A stretch of DNA of 64,000 nucleotides from Streptomyces umbrinus. Its GTDB lineage: Bacteria > Actinomycetota > Actinomycetes > Streptomycetales > Streptomycetaceae. The stretch's first letter is position 1; every line of letters begins with the position of its first letter. The stretch covers positions 9,114,001 through 9,178,000 of the forward strand of contig NZ_JAUSZI010000002.1 in the NCBI RefSeq assembly GCF_030817415.1. The letters run 5' to 3'. Position numbers and translations under genes: made by a program. Positions 57,587-64,000 of this stretch are shown piece by piece. The notes under the pieces are model-generated. The model was given only the letters and a program-made list of their open reading frames with translations. It was not told the DNA's origin and did not search any database.

Positions 57587-57996
57587 CACCCCTCCCAGCC
57601 GAACAGGACGACCACGACCATGGCGACGGCCACGACGGCCACACCGATGCTCAGCAGTGCGGGAAACCGGGACACTGGGAGGTCCTCGTTCCTTCGCATC
57701 GCCTGCTCGCACCGCACCCAGTGGTTCACTGCCCGCAGCGCGCACAGCACTCCGGCGCCGAGCAGTCCGAGCGCCAGGCCGGCCCGCCAGGCCCATCGCA
57801 GGTCCGGAAGGAACTGGTCCACGGCGAAGCCGCCGCCGATCAGGGCGAGCGCGGTCCGCAACCAGGCCAGAAACGTCCGCTCGTTCGCCAGCGAGAAGCG
57901 GTAGTCCGGTGTACGGCCGTCTTCCTTGATCCGCTCAGGTGCGAACCACAACTGGATGTTCCGCCTGAATTCGATCACCTGTAGGACCTTACCCAT
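57586..57996 (-). CDS. YidH/DUF202 membrane protein
   Basis: This 136-residue protein begins with FRRNIQLWFAPERIKEDGRTPDYRFSLANERTFLAWLRTALALIGGGFAVDQF, then has two further helices (WRAGLALGLLGAGVLCALRAV and ALLSIGVAVVAVAMVVVVLFG). The ANERTFLAWLRT motif marks the YidH/DUF202 family, which has no established role. It is coupled to the short DUF202 gene. Confidence 0.87.
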   Translation of the reverse strand: MGKVLQVIEFRRNIQLWFAPERIKEDGRTPDYRFSLANERTFLAWLRTALALIGGGFAVDQFLPDLRWAWRAGLALGLLGAGVLCALRAVNHWVRCEQAMRRNEDLPVSRFPALLSIGVAVVAVAMVVVVLFGWEG

Positions 57997-58516
57997 GGCC
58001 GGGGTGGCGCCCGTTGTCGGTGGGTGGGGCGGGGCCGTACCGGTATGTCACGTTCGCGACTGCTGGGCACACGGCCCTGAATATCAATGGTGGGCGTTTC
58101 CAGCGGGAGCCGTACGTCGCGAACGTTGACACACCGCCACGGCCCCGCCCCACGCGCGTCGGCGGCTTGCGGCCCGGTTGTGGGACGGCCGTCAGTCGCC
58201 GTACGGCCCGAGGGGACGTGGCGGGGTGTCCGCCCGCAGCGGGTGGCGCGTCCGCACCGGGCCCCTACGGAACTTACGCAGTCGCGCCACACCGAGGACG
58301 GATACCCCGCCGCGACCCCGCCCCCCAGGGCGATGGGCAGGCGCGCACGACCGCGGCCCGCGGAGGACCGACGGCCCCCACCCCCTCCCACCCAGGGGCG
58401 CGGGGAACTGCGCGATCAGCCACAGCGCGCCCGCAGACGTACGCCGACCTCAACCACCTCTTACCCAGGGGCGCGGGGAACTGCGCGACCAGCCCCCACT
58501 TACCCGCAGGTGAGAC
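57997..58516. repeat. 520-bp gap with inverted repeat and two hairpin-repeat arms
   Basis: No convincing gene is seen here. An inverted repeat GTCACGTTCGCGAC (58047-58060) and GTCGCGAACGTTGAC (58116-58130) is separated by 55 bp. Two right arms of the hairpin repeat (AGGGGCGCGGGGAACTGCG at 58394-58412 and 58468-58486) lie tandemly before the NUDIX stop codon. Confidence 0.6.
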
Positions 58517-59032
58517 TCAACCCCGTTCCCGCAAAGCCCGCAGCCGCGAATACGCTGCGAGGCCGTCCGGTACCCACTCCCACTCCGTCAGGCGCCGGTG
58601 CACCTCCGCCTCCGGCAGGAACCCGTGCCAGGCGACCTCCTCCGGTTGAGGTTCGACCGGCAGTTCGCAGAGCACCTCGTACACCGCCGACCACCAGGAC
58701 TTCCCGGCCCCGTCGTCGTACAGGAACTTGAAGAGGAAGGTCGGGCGGGGGAGCCCGGAGACGCCGAGTTCCTCCTCGGCCTCCCGGAGCGCCGCTTCGT
58801 CGTACGTCTCGCCCGCGCCTACGACTCCGCCCACGAACATGTCGTACAGGGAGGGGAACACCAGTTTGGTGGGGGTGCGGCGGTGGATGAACAGTCGGCC
58901 TTGAGCGTCCTTGACCTGGATGAACGCGCAGCGGTGTCGCATCCCCTGTGCGTATGTGTCGCCGCGTCTGGCCTGCCCTACGACCTCGTCGTGTTCGTTG
59001 ACGATGTCCAGGATCTCGTCGGCGGAGCTCAT
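58517..59032 (-). CDS. NUDIX hydrolase
   Basis: This 171-residue protein begins MSSADEILDIVNEHDEVVGQARRGDTYAQGMRHRCAFIQV. Its NUDIX box is GGVVGAGETYDEAALREAEEELGV, with the REAEEE metal ligands. The layout resembles Idi-like NUDIX proteins (YfcD type), which act on nucleoside or prenyl diphosphates; the substrate is unknown. Its start overlaps the DMT-transporter stop by 4 bp (ATGA), so they are co-translated. Confidence 0.92.
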   Translation of the reverse strand: MSSADEILDIVNEHDEVVGQARRGDTYAQGMRHRCAFIQVKDAQGRLFIHRRTPTKLVFPSLYDMFVGGVVGAGETYDEAALREAEEELGVSGLPRPTFLFKFLYDDGAGKSWWSAVYEVLCELPVEPQPEEVAWHGFLPEAEVHRRLTEWEWVPDGLAAYSRLRALRERG

Positions 59033-59916
59033 ACCTGGACCCGGACTCGTTCCTTGGGTGCCGTACCGCTCGGCATCGCGGGGTGCATGCCCAGCAGCAC
59101 CACTCCGGCCACGATCCCGGCGAGGCCCAGGACCTCCCAGGTCAGAGCGCCCGCGTCGGTGCGGAGCCGGTCTCCGAGGAAGCCCACTCCGCAGGCGATA
59201 CCGGCGAGCGGCTGCGCGGCGGTGAGTGCGGGCAGTGACATGCGGAGGGGGGCCGTCTCGAACGCGCTCTGGACCAGTACGAGGCCCGTGATGCCGAGCG
59301 CCACGACCCCGTAGACCTGCCATCCCGTGGCCAGCGCGATCCAGCCGCCGTCGGAGAAGCGCTGGCCGCTCACGCGGGTGAGGGCGTCCTGGACGCCGTA
59401 GAGGAGTCCGGCGGCCACGCCGAGGAGTACCGGGCCTGCGCTCAGGAGGGATCGCTTGGCGTAGGTGGTGAGGAGTAGGGCGAGACCGAGCACTGTGCCG
59501 ATGATCAGCCACTGGCGGAACGGGTCCGTGCGGGCGTCGCCGCCCTGTGGCTGGCCGGCCACGATGAACGCCGTCACGCCGCCCGCGAGCAGGAGGAGTC
59601 CTGCCCAGCCCTGTCGTCCGAGCGGCTGTCGGGTCTGGCGGCGGGAGAGTACGAGTGCAAATACCAGGTTCGTCGCCAGCAGTGGTTCGACCAGGGAGAT
59701 CTCGCCGTTCGAGAGGGCGATCGCGCCGAGCACCATGCCGACGACCATCAGCCCGATGCCGCCCAGCCAGCGAGGCACCCGCACCAGGTCGAGGAGCAGG
59801 CGGGGGGAGAGGAAGTCGCCCAGCGGAGCGTGCGAGGCGGCGTTCTGCTGGAGGACGAAACCGAAGCCGAGACAGCAGGCCGCGCCGACGGAGAGGAGGA
59901 GAACCAGGACCGACAC
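59029..59916 (-). CDS. DMT-superfamily membrane protein
   Basis: This 295-residue protein has nine to ten hydrophobic helices, beginning VSVLVLLLSVGAACCLGFGFVLQQNAASHAP. It contains MVVGMVLGAIALSNGEISLVEPLLATNLVFALVLSRRQ, an EamA-like arrangement often annotated DMT family transporter in Streptomyces. GTG 59916 with GAGG 9 nt upstream is preferred; the longer frame upstream is not membrane-like. It precedes the NUDIX gene with a 4-bp overlap. Confidence 0.85.
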   Translation of the reverse strand: MSVLVLLLSVGAACCLGFGFVLQQNAASHAPLGDFLSPRLLLDLVRVPRWLGGIGLMVVGMVLGAIALSNGEISLVEPLLATNLVFALVLSRRQTRQPLGRQGWAGLLLLAGGVTAFIVAGQPQGGDARTDPFRQWLIIGTVLGLALLLTTYAKRSLLSAGPVLLGVAAGLLYGVQDALTRVSGQRFSDGGWIALATGWQVYGVVALGITGLVLVQSAFETAPLRMSLPALTAAQPLAGIACGVGFLGDRLRTDAGALTWEVLGLAGIVAGVVLLGMHPAMPSGTAPKERVRVQV

Positions 59917-60067
59917 GCTGCGTACCTCGGGGATTTCGGACGGTGGCGGGGCGGGGTGCGGGTATCGACCGACTGTAGCCCGAGTCCGCGGAACCCGGCA
60001 GTTGACTGGGTCACTCCGTTGCCCAAGGATCTGACCGACCAGTAACAAGGCCGAGGAGGCACTGCTC

Positions 60068-61723
60068 ATGGCGTACGACGCAGATGTGATCGTGATCGGG
60101 GCGGGCCTCGCCGGGCTCGCGGCGACCGCGGAGCTCGTCGACGCGGGGCGCAAGGTGATCCTTCTCGACCAGGAGCCGGAGCAGTCGATCGGCGGCCAGG
60201 CGCACTGGTCGTTCGGCGGGCTCTTCTTCGTGGACTCTCCCGAGCAGCGCCGGATGCGGATCAAGGACAGTCACGCGCTGGCCCTCCAGGACTGGATGGG
60301 CACCGCGGGCTTCGACCGCCCGGAGGACCACTGGCCCCGGAAGTGGGCCGAGGCGTACGTCGACTTCGCGGCCGGCGAGAAGCGGTCCTGGCTGCACAAG
60401 CAGGGCGTTCGATGGTTTCCCGTGGTGGGGTGGGCGGAGCGGGGCGGATACGACGCCAATGGGCATGGCAATTCCGTGCCCCGGTTCCACATCACGTGGG
60501 GTACGGGGCCGGGGCTTGTCGCGCCTTTCGAGCGGCGGGTGCGGGCGGGGGTTGCCCGTGGGCTCGTACAGCTCAAGTTCCGGCATCGGGTCACCGGGCT
60601 GTCGCGGAGCGCGGGTGACGTCGACACCGTGAGCGGTGAGGTGCTTGAGCCGTCGGACATCCTGCGTGGACAGGCCAGTGGGCGCGCTGTTGCCGGCGCC
60701 TTCGAGTTCAAGGCCCAGGCCGTGATCGTCACGTCGGGAGGGATCGGCGGCAACCATGATCTTGTGCGCGCCAACTGGCCCGAGCGGCTGGGCTCTCCGC
60801 CCGAGCGGATGATCTCCGGTGTGCCCGCGCATGTGGACGGTGAGATGCTCGGCATCGCGGAGGGCGCGGGTGCGCGTCTCATCAATCGCGACCGCATGTG
60901 GCACTACACCGAGGGCATCCAGAACTGGAACCCCATCTGGGACAAGCACGGCATCCGCATCCTGCCCGGGCCGTCGTCGTTGTGGCTGGACGCGCGCGGC
61001 AAACGGCTGCCGGTCCCGCTCTTCCCCGGCTTCGACACCCTCGGCACGCTCGAACACATCATGAAGACCGGGTACGACTACACGTGGTTCGTGCTCGACC
61101 AGAAGATCATCGGCAAGGAGTTCGCGCTCTCGGGTTCCGAGCAGAACCCCGATCTGACGGGCAAGTCCGTCAAGGGCGTGTTCCAGCGGGCGCGGGCCGA
61201 TGTGCCGGGGCCGGTGCAGGCGTTCATGGACAAGGGCGTCGATTTTGTGGTGGAGAAGGATCTTGGTGCTCTGGTGCGGGGCATGAACGCGCTCACCAAG
61301 GAGTCGCTCATCGATGAGGGTGAGCTGCGGCGCGAGATCACAGCGCGGGACCGGGAGATCGCCAACCCGTTCACCAAGGACCTTCAGGTCACGGCCATTC
61401 GCGGGGCCCGCGCCTATCTCGGCGACAAGCTGATCCGTACGGCCACTCCGCACCGCATTCTCGACCCCAAGGCCGGGCCGCTCATCGCCGTACGGCTCAA
61501 TATTCTGACCCGCAAGACGCTCGGCGGTCTGGAGACCGACCTCTCGTCCCAGGTGCTCACCGAGGGCGGTGACCCGTTGTCCGGCGTGTACGCGGCGGGG
61601 GAGGCCGCCGGGTTCGGCGGCGGCGGAGTGCACGGATACCGGTCCCTGGAAGGGACGTTCCTCGGCGGATGTCTCTTCTCGGGGCGTGCGGCCGGGCGGG
61701 CCGCGGCGAAGGCCGTCGGCTGA
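60068..61723 (+). CDS. FAD-binding dehydrogenase (3-ketosteroid dehydrogenase-like)
   Basis: This 551-residue protein has the dinucleotide fold DVIVIGAGLAGLAATAELVDAGRKVILLDQE at the N-terminus. Then follow GGQAHWSFGGLFFVDSPEQRRMRIKDS, a second FAD segment AQAVIVTSGGIGGNHDLVR, and the C-terminal GVYAAGEAAGFGGGGVHGYRSLEGTFLGGCLFSGRAAGRAAA. The family is FAD-dependent oxidoreductase 2, near 3-ketosteroid-1-dehydrogenase and fumarate-reductase flavoproteins; the substrate is unknown. ATG 60068 follows AGGAGG by about 9 nt. A weak ACCGACC-type half-site lies 30 bp upstream. Confidence 0.9.
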   Translation: MAYDADVIVIGAGLAGLAATAELVDAGRKVILLDQEPEQSIGGQAHWSFGGLFFVDSPEQRRMRIKDSHALALQDWMGTAGFDRPEDHWPRKWAEAYVDFAAGEKRSWLHKQGVRWFPVVGWAERGGYDANGHGNSVPRFHITWGTGPGLVAPFERRVRAGVARGLVQLKFRHRVTGLSRSAGDVDTVSGEVLEPSDILRGQASGRAVAGAFEFKAQAVIVTSGGIGGNHDLVRANWPERLGSPPERMISGVPAHVDGEMLGIAEGAGARLINRDRMWHYTEGIQNWNPIWDKHGIRILPGPSSLWLDARGKRLPVPLFPGFDTLGTLEHIMKTGYDYTWFVLDQKIIGKEFALSGSEQNPDLTGKSVKGVFQRARADVPGPVQAFMDKGVDFVVEKDLGALVRGMNALTKESLIDEGELRREITARDREIANPFTKDLQVTAIRGARAYLGDKLIRTATPHRILDPKAGPLIAVRLNILTRKTLGGLETDLSSQVLTEGGDPLSGVYAAGEAAGFGGGGVHGYRSLEGTFLGGCLFSGRAAGRAAAKAVG

Positions 61724-61923
61724 CGGTGAGGTTGCGGCGGCCTCAACTGGGGGCCGCCGACAGGTCGTTGACGCGTGTAAAGCGCTGTCCGGGCTTGACG
61801 CGAACCATTGGCTGGGGGTTGGCTGTCCGTAATTGGCCCCTGACAGAATCCAACCTCCGGTAAATGTCAACCGGTTGCACAAAACGCCCACTGAATTACC
61901 GCGTCGTGTGAGGAAGTTCCGCG

Positions 61924-62874
61924 GTGTCTCCACCCCCACCACCCCTGGGACGCGGTCGCAAACGCGCGGCCCAGGCCTTCGACGCCGCGCTCGACGACGC
62001 CGAACTCGTCGCCGCCCGCGCCGCGTTGGCCCAGGGCCGGTGGACAGCCGTACGCGGTCTGCTCGTCGAGACCGGCGACGACTGGGACCGCCGCGGTCAC
62101 CGCGTCACCGCCCTCGCGCAGGAGTCCAGCACCCAGGCCTGGGCCCGTGACTGGCTGGTCGCCGAGCCCGAGTCGGGCGACGCCTCCGTGCTGCTCGCCC
62201 TCGCCACCGTGCAGCGCGCCCTGAACGGCAAGGACAAGCCCGCCCGGGCGCGCGAGGCCTGTCGTGTCGCGGCCGGACTGCTGCCCGCCGACCCCACGCC
62301 CTGGCTCGGGCTGCTGATGCTGGAGCGCGTGCTCGGGGGTGAGCAGGACGTGGTCCAGCTCTTCGACGAGGTGCGGCACCGGTACGCCGACCACCACCAC
62401 GCCCACCATCTGATGGTGGCCCGGCTCGCCGAGCGAAGACCTGACGCCGGGCAGGACCCGCTGCACGAGGTCTACGACTTCGCGACCTGGTCGGCCGAAC
62501 AGGCCCCCGCCGACTCGCCGTTGGCCATCCTCCCCGTCGTCGCGCACGCCGAGCGCTATCGCGTCCTGGCCGCCGCCGGCGTCGAGCCCGCCGATCCCGT
62601 GGCCTCCGGGCACTGGGTCGGGCGCCGGGCCCGCCAGGTGATGAAGGCGGCCTTCGACTGGTGGCTGGAGTGGGAGCGCGACGACCATCCGCGCAGCCAG
62701 ATCGACCTCAACTTCCTTGCCCACGCCAAGTTCTGCGAGGGTCGGGGCGCCGAGGCCGCCGCCCTCTTCCATCGCGTCGGGCCGTACGCCACCCCGGTGC
62801 CGTGGTCATACCCCGACCGCGACCCGCACAAAGCCTTCCGTGCCGCACGCGACAGCGTGCTCGGGACGGTTTGA
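61924..62874 (+). CDS. Alpha-helical protein of unknown function
   Basis: This 316-residue protein from GTG 61924 has a Pro-rich start. It is rich in Ala, Leu, Arg and His and lacks a signal peptide. Helical repeats of the TPR-like type are visible (AELVAARAALAQGRWTAVRGLLVETGDDWDRRGHRVTALAQ and ARDWLVAEPESGDASVLLALATVQRALNGK). I do not recognise a named family. The amino-acid permease follows at 50 bp. Confidence 0.7.
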   Translation: MSPPPPPLGRGRKRAAQAFDAALDDAELVAARAALAQGRWTAVRGLLVETGDDWDRRGHRVTALAQESSTQAWARDWLVAEPESGDASVLLALATVQRALNGKDKPARAREACRVAAGLLPADPTPWLGLLMLERVLGGEQDVVQLFDEVRHRYADHHHAHHLMVARLAERRPDAGQDPLHEVYDFATWSAEQAPADSPLAILPVVAHAERYRVLAAAGVEPADPVASGHWVGRRARQVMKAAFDWWLEWERDDHPRSQIDLNFLAHAKFCEGRGAEAAALFHRVGPYATPVPWSYPDRDPHKAFRAARDSVLGTV

Positions 62875-62924
62875 ACAAACGCCCACACCGCAGCCACTGG
62901 AACATCCGAAAGGACAATCCCGCC

Positions 62925-64000
62925 ATGACGACGGGCAGTTCGCATACCTCAAGTGCGTCGAGCACGAGTAGACAGGCCGCCGCCGACGGCGGCGGCATCA
63001 GTACATTCAAGGGTCAGGACCGCGCCCTGCGTTCCGACCGGCTCGGCACGGGGGGACTGCTGCTCTCCGTCCTCGCGGCGACCGCCCCGCTCATGGTGGT
63101 CGCGGGTGTCATGCCCACCACATTCGCGGTGATGGGCATCGTCGGCCAGCCGCTGCTCTTCGTCCTTCTCGGCATCGTGCTCGTCCTCTTCAGCGTCGGG
63201 TACGCCGAGATGAGCCGCCACGTCCACAACGCGGGCGCCTTCTACGCGTACATCTCCCGAGGCCTCGGCGGCACCGCGGGCTCGGGTGCCGCGGCGGTCG
63301 CGCTCGTCGCGTACAGCGCGCTGCAGATCGGCATCTACGGCATCTTCGGCTTCGAGGTGTCCGGCCTGTTCGCGACCTACCTCGAGGTCGAAGTCGCCTG
63401 GTGGATACCGGCGTTGGTGGCGGCGCTGGCCGTCGGCGCGCTCGGCTGGCTGAAGATCGACGTGAACGCGCGCGGGTGCTCGGCGTGCTCCTGGTCATCG
63501 AGGTCGCGCTGGTCGTCATCTTCGACGTCGCGGCCGTCGCCGACCCCGCCAGGGAGGGCCTGTCGCTGCACGCCTTCAACCCCGACACCCTCACCGGAGC
63601 GGGCGTCGGCACCGCGCTGTGCTTCTGCATCGCCGCCTTCACCGGCTTCGAACAGGCCCCCGTGTACGCGGAGGAGACCAGCCGCCCGCACATCCTGGTC
63701 CCGCGCGTGATGTTCCTTGCGATCGGCTTCGTCGCCACCTTCTTCGCGCTCAGCTCCTGGGCGCTGACCGTCGCCGCCGGGCCCTCGGGAATCGTGGGCG
63801 CCGCGCAGAAGCAGAGTGCGGGGCTGCTGTTCTTCCTCACCGAGGAGCGGCTCGGCGGGACGTTCACGGACGTGCTCCATGTGCTGTTCGTGACCGGCAT
63901 GTTCGCGGCGTTGCTCAGCTTCCACAACGTCGTCGCCCGGTACGCCTTCGCCATGGGCCGGGAGGGCCTGCTGCCCTCCGTCTTCGGCCGGACCACGGGC
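62925..64000 (+). pseudogene. APC amino-acid permease, frameshifted at a (CG)4 run and cut by the window end
   Basis: From ATG 62925 the frame reads FKGQDRALRSDRLGTGGLLLSVLAATAPLMVVAG and several helices as far as LKIDVNAR, then diverges. Removing one CG from the run at 63467-63474 gives NARVLGVLLVIEVALVVIFDVAAV, and helices continue to the window end (VRARYAFAMGREG-type motif near VVARYAFAMGREGLLPSVFGR). Members move amino acids with protons. The frameshift is of the same kind as in the aldehyde dehydrogenase. The C-terminus is outside the window. Confidence 0.82.

Noticed and set aside
57975..58391. Minus-strand frame of 138 codons in the 58 kb gap
   Set aside because: Basic, low-complexity sequence with no ribosome site and no domain; the region holds repeats instead.
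1..64000. Biosynthetic gene cluster, prophage or insertion sequence
   Set aside because: No polyketide/NRPS module, phage structural gene, integrase or transposase was recognised; the window looks like core chromosome.

Overview
The window is about 64 kb of very GC-rich DNA with dense bacterial genes, many GTG/TTG starts, strong third-position GC and short or overlapping gene junctions. The gene content (Hanks-type kinase, SGNH lipase, DrrAB-type exporter, penicillin acylase, many TetR regulators, CitMHS transporter, SoxR) points to a Streptomyces chromosome. From memory the gene order resembles the part of the S. coelicolor chromosome around hmgA and soxR; this was not checked. No rRNA, tRNA, insertion sequence, prophage or CRISPR array was found, so this is chromosomal housekeeping and secondary-function DNA.

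Layout. 1-3.5 kb: minus-strand glycosyltransferases, an acyltransferase-like protein and a small membrane protein (cell-surface glycan type). 3.7-6.0 kb: two secreted hydrolases (subtilisin-like protease, SGNH lipase). 6.0-14.3 kb: a Ser/Thr kinase, a NicO-type metal transporter, a TPR membrane protein and a secreted DUF4331 protein, diverging from a SigK-like ECF sigma factor and its zinc anti-sigma factor. Both divergent promoters carry the same C(C/A)ATCC-15 bp-CCGAAT motif. 14.4-20.9 kb: CoA-transferase, DrrAB exporter with its TetR, an orphan Type ISP-like protein and a GntR regulator. 20.9-30.6 kb: homogentisate dioxygenase, lipoprotein, TetR, molybdopterin oxidoreductase, citrate-type transporter, MFS exporter and an orphan MsiK-like ABC ATPase. 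31.3-41.7 kb: aldehyde and alcohol dehydrogenases, MHS transporter, EamA exporter with ArsR regulator, two TetR-controlled acyl-CoA units and SoxR. 41.9-51.0 kb: RNA ligase, BKACE-type protein, hypothetical proteins, penicillin acylase, alpha/beta hydrolase and a Tat-exported NamZ-like muramidase. 51.2-56.7 kb: an acyl-CoA catabolic island (SDR, acyl-CoA ligase, TetR, acyl-CoA dehydrogenase and an APH-type kinase). 56.8-64 kb: His-rich metal-binding protein, DUF202 pair, NUDIX hydrolase with DMT transporter, FAD dehydrogenase, a hypothetical protein and an amino-acid permease cut by the window end.

How the parts connect. Several TetR genes can be matched to palindromes read directly in the DNA: AAACTAGC-N3-GCTAGTTT before the aldehyde dehydrogenase and the 38.2 kb divergent pair; CTAAGC-N4-GCTTAG before a TetR gene and a MaoC dehydratase; TACGTAC-N3-GTACGTA at the DrrAB/TetR junction; and CATACCGWCCGGT before four catabolic or transport units. 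Two genes (the aldehyde dehydrogenase at 31.3 kb and the amino-acid permease at 62.9 kb) are frameshifted, and in both the reading frame is restored by removing one CG from a (CG)n run. A hairpin repeat with arm CGCAGTTCCCCGCGCCCCT, whole or partial, recurs at about ten intergenic sites and probably serves as a terminator.
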